Source of the DNA: Syntrophomonadaceae bacterium
Lineage (GTDB): Bacteria > Bacillota > Dethiobacteria > DTU022
Assembly (NCBI GenBank): GCA_007129055.1
Contig: SKWE01000125.1
Coordinates: forward strand, 1 to 12,069
Length of the DNA: 12,069 nt
Direction: 5' to 3'
The position numbers and the translations under genes were made by a program. Positions 1 to 6,575 of this stretch are shown here, in pieces. The notes under the pieces are model-generated. The model was not told the origin of the DNA, searched no databases, and worked only from the letters and a program-made list of their open reading frames with translations. Numbering within the stretch: the stretch's first letter is position 1; every line of letters begins with the position of its first letter.

Positions 1-521
1 ACCTGGTTTCTTTCAGGGAGGGTGCTGTTGAAGCTCCTGAACCATCTGCAGCTGGTAGTGTTGAAAAGGTTGATTCACCGGTCAGGGAAGAAGTTCCTTA
101 CCGCAAGTTTGTTGAATATATTGAAGCCGAAGTCGGCGATGTTGATATTACCCAGTCTGATGTACTGGTTGCCGTAGGCCGGGGCCTGAAGGAAGATAAA
201 AACCTGCCCCTGGTCGAGGAATTGGCTGCAGCGATCAAGGCTGATATTGCCGGGTCACGTGCTGCCACTGATGCAGGTTGGATACCACATGATCGTCAGG
301 TGGGTACTTCCGGTAAGGCGGTTAAGCCCAAGCTTTATATAGCCATGGGTATTTCAGGCGCTTTCCAGCATCTTGCCGGAATGAAGGGCGCAAAAACTAT
401 CGTTGCAATTAACAAAGACCCCGAAGCGCCAATCTTCAGCGTGGCCGATTATGCCATTGTTGATGATATGTTCAAGGTTGTGCCCAAGTTAACCGAAAAG
501 CTGAAAGAGCTTAAGGGGTAA
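1..521 (+). CDS. etfA: Electron transfer flavoprotein alpha subunit, C-terminal part (5' truncated by window edge)
   Basis: This is the C-terminal part of the ETF alpha subunit, which binds FAD and shuttles electrons between acyl-CoA or other flavin dehydrogenases and downstream acceptors. The frame is open from base 3 to the TAA at 519-521, about 172 codons, so the N-terminal domain lies outside the window. Visible hallmarks are the VAVGRGL strand and then the FAD-binding segment with GSRAATDAGW, DRQVGTSGK, LYIAMGISGAFQH and AINKDPEAPIF, followed by a short helical tail. ATG 222 lies inside the domain and is not the start. etfB would be expected just upstream. hdrA follows after 41 bases with no terminator, so co-transcription is likely. 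Whether this ETF is of the bifurcating type cannot be judged without etfB and the missing N-terminus. The family assignment is firm. Confidence 0.95.
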   Translation, partial: LVSFREGAVEAPEPSAAGSVEKVDSPVREEVPYRKFVEYIEAEVGDVDITQSDVLVAVGRGLKEDKNLPLVEELAAAIKADIAGSRAATDAGWIPHDRQVGTSGKAVKPKLYIAMGISGAFQHLAGMKGAKTIVAINKDPEAPIFSVADYAIVDDMFKVVPKLTEKLKELKG

Positions 522-562
522 CCATAAAAGAGGCCAATCTTAGCGGGAGGATGAAAAACTAG

Positions 563-2563
563 ATGACAGAAAAACCAAAAGTGGGCGTCTACGTCTGTCA
601 CTGTGGGATTAACATTTCTTCCACTGTAGATGTAGAAGCAGTTGCAGAATTTGCCGGGAAACTGCCAGATGTCAAGGTGGCTAAAACCTACTCCTACATG
701 TGTTCAGATCCCGGGCAGACACTGATCAAGAAAGATATCGAAGAACACGGGCTGAACAGGGTAGTAGTTGCTTCCTGTTCGCCCCGTATGCATGAACCCA
801 CTTTCAGGAAAGCAATTTCGGAAGCGGGAGTTAACCCCTACTTTTTAGAAATGGCCAATATCCGCGAACAGTGTTCCTGGGTTCATGAAGAGATTGAAGA
901 AGGTACTGCCAAGGCTAAAAAGTTAGTTTCAGCATCACTGGCAAAGGTCAGGCTGCTTGAAGCACTTGAAACAACTGAAGTTGATGCCGAACCTGCTGCC
1001 CTGATCATTGGTGCGGGGATTGCCGGTATTCAAGCTGCCTTAGATATTGCCGATGCCGGGTTTAAGGTTTACCTGGTAGAAAAAACCCCTTCTGTGGGTG
1101 GCCGCATGGCCCAGCTGGATAAAACCTTCCCTACCCTGGACTGTTCGGCCTGTATTCTTACTCCTAAAATGGTAGATGCTGCCAGCCACCCAAACATTGA
1201 ACTTCTGACCTATTCGGAAGTTGAAGAGGTCACCGGCTTCATCGGTAACTTTGATGTAAAGGTGCGTAAAAAGGCGCGTTATGTTGATTTTGACAAGTGT
1301 ACAGGATGCGGTGATTGCGCGGCGGAATGCCGGGTGAAAGATCGTTTTCCAAGCGAATTTGACCAGGGAATGGGTAAAAGATCTGCCATTTACCTGCCCT
1401 TCCCCCAGGCAGTACCGGCCAAATATACTATCGATGCCGAAAACTGCCTTTACCTGAGCAAGGGTAAATGCGGGAAAAGCCCCAAGTGCCAGGACGTTTG
1501 TGGAGCAGGGGCCATCAATTTTGACCAGGAAGACGAAATGGTTGAATTTAAGGTCGGAGCGATTATTGTGGCGACCGGTTTTGATCCTTTTGACGCTTCC
1601 CGTAAGCCAGAGTATGGTTACGATGACTATCCCAATGTTATAACCGGGATGGAGATGGAGCGCCTTGTTTCCGCTTCCGGCCCGACGGGCGGCAAAATTA
1701 AGGTCAACAACGGAGAAGAAGAAATCGAACCGAAAGAAGTTGCCCTTATAAAATGTGTTGGGTCGCGTGATGCCAGTGTGGGCAATGAATACTGCTCCCG
1801 CGTCTGCTGTATGTATGTAGCTAAGCAGGCTCATTTATTGAGGGATAAACTTCCCGATGCCAACATCCGGATTTACTACATGGATGTCAGGGCTTTCGGT
1901 AAAGGGTTCGAAGAATTCTATGACCGGGTCCGCCGCGAGAATGTCCGTTACATTCGCGGCAACCCTTCCGAGATTTTTAAACGGGGCAATAAACTGGTAG
2001 TGAAGGTAGAAGATACCCTTAATTCCAGGCCTCTTGAAGACGAGGTAGACCTGGTGGTTTTGGGTGTGGGGCTGGAACCGCGCGCCGACATGCGTGAGAT
2101 TATGGAACTACTCAGGCTTTCGCAGTCGCCTGATAAGTTCTTCCTTGAGGCTCACCCGAAACTGCGGCCCGTGGACACAGCAACCGACGGTATTTTCCTG
2201 GCCGGTTGTGCCCAGGGTCCAAAGGATATTCCTGATACAGTTGCCCAGGCCAAGGGCGCTGCCGCCTCGGCAATGATTCCGCTGGCCAGGGGTAAAGTAA
2301 CAATTAATGCCCAGGTGGCAATTGTAAATGAAGCTACCTGCAGGGGCTGCGGTTACTGTGTAAATATCTGCCCCTACACTGCAATCGAGATGATTACAAT
2401 AAACCGTTTTGGTAATGAAGTAGAAGTAGCACGGGTCAATGAGGCCCTCTGTAAAGGCTGCGGTTCGTGTTCGGCCGGATGTTTCTCCGATTCTATCCAG
2501 CCGAAATCGTTCCGTGACAGCCAGATACTACCGCAGATTGCGGCATTGGGGGTCATGAGATGA
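563..2563 (+). CDS. hdrA: HdrA-type flavin-bifurcating iron-sulfur subunit
   Basis: HdrA is the FAD subunit of heterodisulfide-reductase-type complexes and the site of flavin-based electron bifurcation to ferredoxin and a second acceptor; it is cytoplasmic. The 666 residues match the usual length. Domains in order: an N-terminal domain with a CHCG motif (Cys12, Cys14) and further cysteines at 47, 72 and 104; a thioredoxin-reductase-like FAD domain with GAGIAG at 150-155 and VGGRMAQLDKTFPTLDCSAC around 178-197; a cluster motif Cys246/249/252/256 with further cysteines at 295, 303, 309 and 313; and two C-terminal 4Fe-4S motifs, Cys593/596/599/603 and Cys630/633/636/640. An in-frame TAG at 560-562 directly precedes ATG 563, so translation cannot begin further upstream. 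GGGAGG at 545-550 is a somewhat distant ribosome site. The stop overlaps mvhD by four bases. Function as an electron-splitting hub is inferred from the family. Confidence 0.95.
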   Translation: MTEKPKVGVYVCHCGINISSTVDVEAVAEFAGKLPDVKVAKTYSYMCSDPGQTLIKKDIEEHGLNRVVVASCSPRMHEPTFRKAISEAGVNPYFLEMANIREQCSWVHEEIEEGTAKAKKLVSASLAKVRLLEALETTEVDAEPAALIIGAGIAGIQAALDIADAGFKVYLVEKTPSVGGRMAQLDKTFPTLDCSACILTPKMVDAASHPNIELLTYSEVEEVTGFIGNFDVKVRKKARYVDFDKCTGCGDCAAECRVKDRFPSEFDQGMGKRSAIYLPFPQAVPAKYTIDAENCLYLSKGKCGKSPKCQDVCGAGAINFDQEDEMVEFKVGAIIVATGFDPFDASRKPEYGYDDYPNVITGMEMERLVSASGPTGGKIKVNNGEEEIEPKEVALIKCVGSRDASVGNEYCSRVCCMYVAKQAHLLRDKLPDANIRIYYMDVRAFGKGFEEFYDRVRRENVRYIRGNPSEIFKRGNKLVVKVEDTLNSRPLEDEVDLVVLGVGLEPRADMREIMELLRLSQSPDKFFLEAHPKLRPVDTATDGIFLAGCAQGPKDIPDTVAQAKGAAASAMIPLARGKVTINAQVAIVNEATCRGCGYCVNICPYTAIEMITINRFGNEVEVARVNEALCKGCGSCSAGCFSDSIQPKSFRDSQILPQIAALGVMR

Positions 2564-2991
2564 GTGCAGAATTTAATCCAAATATCGTAGCTTTCTTATG
2601 TAACTGGTGCTCCTATGCCGGGGCTGACCTTGCCGGTACAAGCCGGGTCAACTATCCATCAAATATCCAGATTATCAGGGTTATGTGTTCCGGGCGGGTT
2701 AACCCCCTCTACGTTATGAATGCCCTGCAACAGGGCGCAGACGGGGTGCTGGTCTCGGGATGCCATCCAGGCGATTGTCACTACATGGAAGGTAACTTCT
2801 TTGCCAGGCGCCGCCTGGGAATGCTAAAAGACCTGATGGAATTTGTTGGAGTGGATCCGAAGAGGTTCCATATGAGCTGGGTTTCAGCATCAGAGGGACA
2901 TAAGTGGAAAGAAGTTGTGGAAAAAACCGTTGAAGATGCCAAGGAAGCCGGGCCTTTTGAAGGTTTCAGGCGCCGGCAGATTGACTGGTAG
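2560..2991 (+). CDS. mvhD: MvhD/FlxD-type [2Fe-2S] electron-transfer subunit
   Basis: This 143-residue protein belongs to the MvhD/FlpD/FlxD family. These small [2Fe-2S] proteins link an electron-donating module (hydrogenase, formate dehydrogenase or Flx NADH dehydrogenase) to HdrA. The conserved cysteines are all present: CNWC (Cys14, Cys17) near the N-terminus, Cys43 in MCSGR, and Cys68 and Cys73 in GCHPGDCHY. The length is typical of the stand-alone form. Its ATG overlaps the hdrA TGA (ATGA at 2560-2563), which indicates translational coupling and fits a 1:1 complex with HdrA. Because the following genes are FlxB/C/A-like and no NiFe hydrogenase subunit is visible, the role is probably that of FlxD. 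The symbol flxD would be equally apt. Confidence 0.93.
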   Translation: MSAEFNPNIVAFLCNWCSYAGADLAGTSRVNYPSNIQIIRVMCSGRVNPLYVMNALQQGADGVLVSGCHPGDCHYMEGNFFARRRLGMLKDLMEFVGVDPKRFHMSWVSASEGHKWKEVVEKTVEDAKEAGPFEGFRRRQIDW

Positions 2992-3000
2992 GAGGGGTAT

Positions 3001-3987
3001 ATGAAGATGGATCTGGAACAATTACGCAAAACCGCGGCAGAGGTAGTGGCCCGTGACGATGTTAAGTATCTTGTTGGTTGGAAACAGGGTACTTACGGTT
3101 ACCGGGTTGCTCCAGGCTTCGTAGAAGATGCCGCAGGCGCTGCAGAGTTAATCTTTTCACCCCTCTGCACCGCCAACCTGGCTACATATTTAACCCTCGT
3201 GGAAGAGTTACCCATTCCGCGCGGCCAGGAACCTGATGACCGCAAGGTTGCCGTTATGGTAAAAGGGTGTGACAGCAGGGCAGTTACCCAGCTTATCGTG
3301 GAAAAGGGAATCAAAAAAGACGAGGTTGTTGTTATTGGGTGTCCCTGTCCCGGTGTTGTTGACCCGAATTTATTGGCAGAAAAATATCCTGAAACCGAGG
3401 ATCAAGTTGAAATGAAATGGAATGGAGAAGGGTTTTTGCTGCTTCGCGGTGGTGAGGAAACTAAAATAGCCAGGGACGAAGTCCTGGCTGAAAAATGCCG
3501 CCTTTGCCGCTACCCCAACCCGGTTTACAGTGATATCATGCTTGGTGACCCTGTGGAACCATGGGAGACTGATGAAGATAAAGGTGTTGAAGAAGTCGAA
3601 GGTAAAGATGTAGAAGAAAGGGCAGAATATTGGGCTGAACAGTTCGATAAATGTGTACGCTGTTACAGCTGCCGTAATGTTTGCCCTCTTTGCTATTGCC
3701 AGGATTGTGTCCTGGATCGGTTGAACCCGACCTGGGTCAATCGGGCGGTCAACTTTTCTGAGAATACAGCTTTTAATATTGCCCGGGCCTTTCACCTTGG
3801 TGGTCGCTGCATAGAATGCGGCGAATGTGAGCGGGTCTGCCCGGCCAATATACCCCTGGGCAAAATAAACCGTAAACTTGCCCGGGAGGTTAGGGATAAG
3901 TACGGTTTTGAGCCGGGAGTAGATCCCGATGCCGAACCGTTCCAGGCCAGCTTTAAGCCTGATGATCCCGAGGAATTCATATTGTAG
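3001..3987 (+). CDS. FlxC-like 4Fe-4S oxidoreductase subunit (tentative subunit letter)
   Basis: This 328-residue soluble iron-sulfur protein probably forms part of an Flx-type NAD(P)H dehydrogenase that feeds HdrA. The N-terminal half (about 1-165) has no transmembrane segment and carries KGCDSRAV (88-95) and VIGCPCPG (111-118), a layout like the FrhB/HydB superfamily. CRLC at 166-169 is followed by a strongly acidic linker (about 187-211). The C-terminal half is a dicluster ferredoxin domain with Cys218/221/224/228, extra cysteines at 231, 233 and 236, and Cys270/273/276/280. AGGAGGGG at 2990-2997, overlapping the mvhD stop, supports ATG 3001. I call it FlxC-like because the order here (hdrA, D, this, next, A) mirrors the flxABCD order known from sulfate reducers. 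The letter is inference; the 4Fe-4S nature is directly visible. It lacks the CCG motifs of HdrB. Confidence 0.75.
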   Translation: MKMDLEQLRKTAAEVVARDDVKYLVGWKQGTYGYRVAPGFVEDAAGAAELIFSPLCTANLATYLTLVEELPIPRGQEPDDRKVAVMVKGCDSRAVTQLIVEKGIKKDEVVVIGCPCPGVVDPNLLAEKYPETEDQVEMKWNGEGFLLLRGGEETKIARDEVLAEKCRLCRYPNPVYSDIMLGDPVEPWETDEDKGVEEVEGKDVEERAEYWAEQFDKCVRCYSCRNVCPLCYCQDCVLDRLNPTWVNRAVNFSENTAFNIARAFHLGGRCIECGECERVCPANIPLGKINRKLAREVRDKYGFEPGVDPDAEPFQASFKPDDPEEFIL

Positions 3988-3992
3988 AGGTG
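3987..3992 (+). promoter_or_regulatory. Ribosome binding site that favours ATG 3999
   Basis: GAGGTG lies six bases before ATG 3999. The in-frame GTG at 3990 overlaps this site and could not use it, so ATG 3999 is the better start for the FlxB-like gene. Confidence 0.6.
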
Positions 3993-3998
3993 GGTGAT

Positions 3999-5012
3999 AT
4001 GTCAGCGATGCTTTTAAATAAAGAAAAGTGGCCTGAATTTGTCGGAAAGTTGACCGGAAAAAAAGTCTGGGCTCCACAGGCAGACAGCGAAGGAATGCGT
4101 TTTGCTCTTCTTGCCGAAGGTGAAGCGCCTGTCCCGGACTATAACAATACCCGCGTTCCACCAAAGGGAGTTTTGTTTCCACAAACGGAAACAATGCTTA
4201 AGTTCCAGGTTAAAGCTACTGAAGTAGATGAGCCAGAGCTTGACCAGGAAACTGTTGTCCTTGGTTTAAGACCCTGCGATGCCAGGGCTATGGCAATTGT
4301 TGAAAAACTGTTCAAGTGGGATATCGACGATCCCTATTTTATAAAAAGGCGCGATATGGTCACCCTGGTAGGGTTGGCCTGTAACGACCCGGGATTAAAC
4401 TGTTTTTGCCCCTCTGTGGGTGGAAGTCCGGCGTCAACCGAAGGGCTCGACCTGCTAATGGTCGATCTGGGTGAAAACTATCTTCTTGAAGCAGTCACCG
4501 GTAAAGGTGAAGCCCTGCTTAAAGAAATGGGTGACTTACTGAGCGAAGCAGGCGCCGATGAAGCTAAAGAAAAAGAAAAACTGGTCAAAGAAGCAGAAGG
4601 CAAGATTAAAAGGACGGTAGATACTGAAGGAGTGCCCGAAGGTCTGCCCGGCCTGTGGGAAGATCCACTCTGGGGTAAAGTTTCCGCTTCCTGTTTAGGT
4701 TGCGGCACCTGTACATATCTATGCCCCACCTGCCACTGCTTTGACATCCAGGATGAAGTGGAAGGGTTTGATGCCAGGCGTTGCAGGACATGGGATTCAT
4801 GCATGTTTGGAGAGTATACTTTACATACTTCAGGACACAATCCCCGGCCAACCCGTAAAGAGCGAACCAGGAACCGCATAAACCACAAATACAGTTACTA
4901 TGTCGATAAGTTTGATGTAATAGCCTGTGTCGGGTGTGGAAGATGCAGCAACCTTTGTCCTGTAAATATCGACATAATAGATACGATAAGGCAGGTGAAG
5001 GAGGCGCTATGA
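3999..5012 (+). CDS. FlxB-like / HydB-AsrA-type 4Fe-4S dicluster subunit (tentative subunit letter)
   Basis: This 337-residue protein resembles the beta (iron-sulfur) subunit of sulfhydrogenases (HydB), AsrA of anaerobic sulfite reductase, and FlxB. Those proteins pass electrons between a flavin NAD(P)H-binding partner and the rest of the complex. Visible marks are the LFPQTETMLKF segment (59-69), LGLRPCDARAM (88-98), and FCPSVGG (136-142). A charged, probably helical insert at about 185-207 precedes two 4Fe-4S motifs, Cys232/235/238/242 and Cys310/313/316/320, with extra cysteines at 245, 262 and 268. ATG 3999 is chosen over GTG 3990 because the ribosome site overlaps the latter. The gene starts 11 bases after the previous stop and overlaps flxA by ATGA. 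It shares the xCD(S/A)RA motif with the preceding gene, so the two may be distant paralogues. Electron transfer from FlxA is inferred. Confidence 0.8.
   Translation: MSAMLLNKEKWPEFVGKLTGKKVWAPQADSEGMRFALLAEGEAPVPDYNNTRVPPKGVLFPQTETMLKFQVKATEVDEPELDQETVVLGLRPCDARAMAIVEKLFKWDIDDPYFIKRRDMVTLVGLACNDPGLNCFCPSVGGSPASTEGLDLLMVDLGENYLLEAVTGKGEALLKEMGDLLSEAGADEAKEKEKLVKEAEGKIKRTVDTEGVPEGLPGLWEDPLWGKVSASCLGCGTCTYLCPTCHCFDIQDEVEGFDARRCRTWDSCMFGEYTLHTSGHNPRPTRKERTRNRINHKYSYYVDKFDVIACVGCGRCSNLCPVNIDIIDTIRQVKEAL
4998..5004 (+). promoter_or_regulatory. Ribosome binding site that fixes the flxA start
   Basis: AAGGAGG ends four bases before ATG 5009. It supports this start rather than the in-frame ATG 4934, whose extra 25 codons lie inside the preceding gene and have no ribosome site. 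Confidence 0.85.
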
Positions 5013-5857
5013 AAAACGGAACAAACCCCTATATCCCATATCCGGCAACCGTAGAAGAAACCTGGTATGAAACAGGTGGTGATCGGTGCATAAAGACCTT
5101 CAAGGTTGTCTTTGATGACGAAAAAGTGCGCAAAGAGTGGAGCCACCTTCCCGGCCAGTGTGCCATGATCGGGGTACTGGGTATTGGTGAAAGCATGATC
5201 TCCATTTCCTGTTCACCGACAGAAGGAGATTTCCTGCGTTTCTCAGTGATGCGGATGGGAAAGGTTACCCAGGCCCTGCATCAGTTGGAAGTTGGAGATA
5301 AAATGATGGTACGCGGGCCTTACGGCAACAATTTCCCTGTTGACGATTGGCAGGGCAAGAAAATCCTGACTATTGGCGGTGGGGTTGGCCAGGCACCCCT
5401 GCGTCCGATCGTTGAGTATGTTAAGGCTAACCGAGATGAATATGAAGGCCTAACCATGATCTACGGTGCCCGTACCTCTGGCGATCTCTGTTTCAAGGGT
5501 GAATTTGAAGAGATGAGCAAATGCGACGATCTTGCATGTCACCTCACCATCGATGTTGAGGAAGAAGGCTGGGGTCATAATGTTGGCTTCGTACCCCAAA
5601 TGCTTCTCGATTTAAATCCGTCACCTGAGAATACCATAGTAATTACTTGCGGCCCACCGATCATGATCCGCTTTGTCCTGGAAAACCTGAAAAAACTTGG
5701 GTTTGAAGACGAGCAGATTTACACCACTCTGGAAAACAGGATGAAATGTGGTATTGGGAAGTGCGGGCGCTGTAACGCAGGCAACATGTATGTCTGCAAA
5801 GATGGGCCGGTATTCAGCTATGCTGTATTAAAAGAAATACCGGAGGCCTTTGCCTAA
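5009..5857 (+). CDS. flxA: FlxA-like FAD/NAD(P)H-binding [2Fe-2S] oxidoreductase subunit
   Basis: This 282-residue protein belongs to the ferredoxin-NADP reductase-like family that includes FlxA, sulfhydrogenase gamma (HydG), AsrB and PyrK. It would oxidise NADH or NADPH through FAD and pass electrons to the FlxB/C clusters. In order: an FAD-binding beta-barrel with SISCSP (65-70) and VRGPYGNNFP (101-110); a nucleotide-binding domain with GGGVGQAPLRP (123-133), YGAR (152-155) and TCGPPIM (213-219); and a C-terminal [2Fe-2S] motif of Cys247, Cys252, Cys255 and Cys263. There is no membrane segment. ATG 5009 overlaps the previous stop (ATGA) and has AAGGAGG in front. It is the last gene of the operon, and a hairpin terminator candidate follows about 100 bases later. 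NAD versus NADP preference cannot be read by eye. The symbol follows the Flx system because hdrA and mvhD are adjacent. Confidence 0.88.
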   Translation: MKNGTNPYIPYPATVEETWYETGGDRCIKTFKVVFDDEKVRKEWSHLPGQCAMIGVLGIGESMISISCSPTEGDFLRFSVMRMGKVTQALHQLEVGDKMMVRGPYGNNFPVDDWQGKKILTIGGGVGQAPLRPIVEYVKANRDEYEGLTMIYGARTSGDLCFKGEFEEMSKCDDLACHLTIDVEEEGWGHNVGFVPQMLLDLNPSPENTIVITCGPPIMIRFVLENLKKLGFEDEQIYTTLENRMKCGIGKCGRCNAGNMYVCKDGPVFSYAVLKEIPEAFA

Positions 5858-5876
5858 AAGATTAGTATTTAACACA

Positions 5877-5945
5877 AACTGCTCAAACTCGTGTTATGTT
5901 AGATGCTAAATGCGCGACAACATAGCGGGCAAAGCCTGAGCAGTT
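5877..5945 (+). repeat. Two-part inverted repeat; candidate structured RNA
   Basis: AACTGCTCA at 5877-5885 is perfectly complementary to TGAGCAGTT at 5937-5945. Inside this outer 9-bp stem, positions 5892-5900 can pair with 5919-5927 (nine pairs including two G-U), leaving an 18-base loop. The element lies only 20 bases after the flxA stop. Its middle-right segment 5936-5942 can instead pair with 5978-5984 in the next hairpin, so it could act as a switch. It could equally be a dispersed palindromic repeat or a stabilising 3' end. No known RNA family is recognised. Confidence 0.5.
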
Positions 5946-5959
5946 ACAACTTGCATTAT

Positions 5960-5996
5960 AAGAGGCGCTGATGCTAATGCTCAGTGCCTCTTCCTT
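5960..5996 (+). terminator. Rho-independent terminator candidate after flxA
   Basis: AAGAGGC at 5960-5966 pairs with GCCTCTT at 5986-5992. The stem continues through one G-U pair and CTGA/TCAG, giving a 12-bp stem with a nine-base loop. The tail after the stem (CCTTG) has few T residues, although the stem itself ends in TT, so termination strength is uncertain. It sits between the flxA operon and the promoter proposed for the RseC-like gene, as expected for an operon end. Confidence 0.6.
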
Positions 5997-6034
5997 GTGC
6001 GCCCGGCATATTCTAAGAACCCCCTGCCCCGCAC

Positions 6035-6063
6035 TTGTTAGACCAGCCTGGTTATGCTACTAT
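6035..6063 (+). promoter_or_regulatory. Putative extended -10 promoter for the RseC-like gene
   Basis: TTGTTA (6035-6040, 4 of 6 matches to TTGACA) is followed by a 17-base spacer and TACTAT (6058-6063, 4 of 6 to TATAAT). TG at 6055-6056 forms an extended -10. Transcription would begin near 6070, leaving a leader of about 25 bases that contains AAGGGGG (6077-6083), 11 bases before ATG 6095. This is a by-eye prediction. Confidence 0.5.
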
Positions 6064-6094
6064 TTATCTATCTTCTAAGGGGGAATCTGCATAA

Positions 6095-6562
6095 ATGGAA
6101 CAATTCGGAGTAATAACTGAAACCAGGGGTGAGAGCGCCTCTGTAAACTTGCAGCGCCACCTGATTTGCGGCGAATGCGGCAAATGCGGCATTCTCAGTG
6201 GAGCTGATAAACGCAACATAACCATCGAGGCCCTCAACCCCATACATGCCGAAAAAGGCCAGCGTGTGGTTATAGAATCAGATGACCGCCAGGTAATATT
6301 TATTGCCTTCATGCTATATATCGTGCCCCTGATCGGTTTAGTTGCCGGTATCCTGGTATGGCCCCAGGTTGCTGCCAACTTTGGTTTTGAGGGTGGACAG
6401 GAGCTTCAGGCGGTTGGTATAGGGCTGGCGCTGATGGTTATGATTTACGTGCAAATCAGGAAATGGGATCAAAGGGTTAAAAATGACATGCGCTATAAAC
6501 CGGTGATAACCGGTCTATTACTCGACAAGCAGGATTGCGAAGACGGTCAAACAAAAGAATAA
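6095..6562 (+). CDS. RseC/MucC-family membrane protein with N-terminal cysteine motif
   Basis: This 155-residue protein matches the RseC/MucC family (SoxR-reducing system RseC type). These are small inner-membrane proteins often found near Rnf or other redox genes and thought to take part in redox or iron-sulfur-linked signalling. The N-terminal cytoplasmic part carries Cys25, Cys28 and Cys31 (CGECGKCG), suited to binding metal or an Fe-S centre. Two predicted membrane helices follow, about 67-89 and 103-120, then a charged tail (RKWDQRVKND) with Cys148. Length and topology are typical of the family. A ribosome site AAGGGGG lies at 6077-6083 before ATG 6095. The position downstream of a large Fe-S operon is consistent with a redox role, but the biochemical function in Bacillota is not settled. 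asd follows after 26 bases, possibly on the same transcript. Confidence 0.82.
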   Translation: MEQFGVITETRGESASVNLQRHLICGECGKCGILSGADKRNITIEALNPIHAEKGQRVVIESDDRQVIFIAFMLYIVPLIGLVAGILVWPQVAANFGFEGGQELQAVGIGLALMVMIYVQIRKWDQRVKNDMRYKPVITGLLLDKQDCEDGQTKE

Positions 6563-6575
6563 TAATTAGACAGGC

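Noticed and set aside
1040..1834. 264-codon open frame on the minus strand inside hdrA
   Set aside because: The plus strand here encodes the FAD and 4Fe-4S core of HdrA with conserved motifs. The antisense translation resembles no family and has no ribosome site, so it is a shadow frame.
3370..4194. 274-codon open frame on the minus strand across the FlxC-like and FlxB-like genes
   Set aside because: It spans a real gene junction on the opposite strand and its product has no recognisable domain, which is typical of antisense shadow frames in this codon usage.
4934..5008. N-terminal extension of flxA from ATG 4934
   Set aside because: The 25 extra codons read through the 4Fe-4S region of the upstream gene in another frame and lack a ribosome site; ATG 5009 has AAGGAGG and an ATGA overlap.
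1..5857. Methanogen-type Mvh hydrogenase-Hdr complex
   Set aside because: Only the MvhD subunit is present. There are no NiFe hydrogenase large or small subunits, and the neighbouring genes encode NAD(P)H-type FlxA and dicluster Fe-S proteins.
5870..5945. Integron attC-like site (GTTAGATG at 5899-5906 and AAC/GTT inverted ends)
   Set aside because: The core-site sequences and the R/L box order of attC do not line up on either strand, and no integrase or cassette lies nearby. The inverted repeat is better described as a possible RNA structure.
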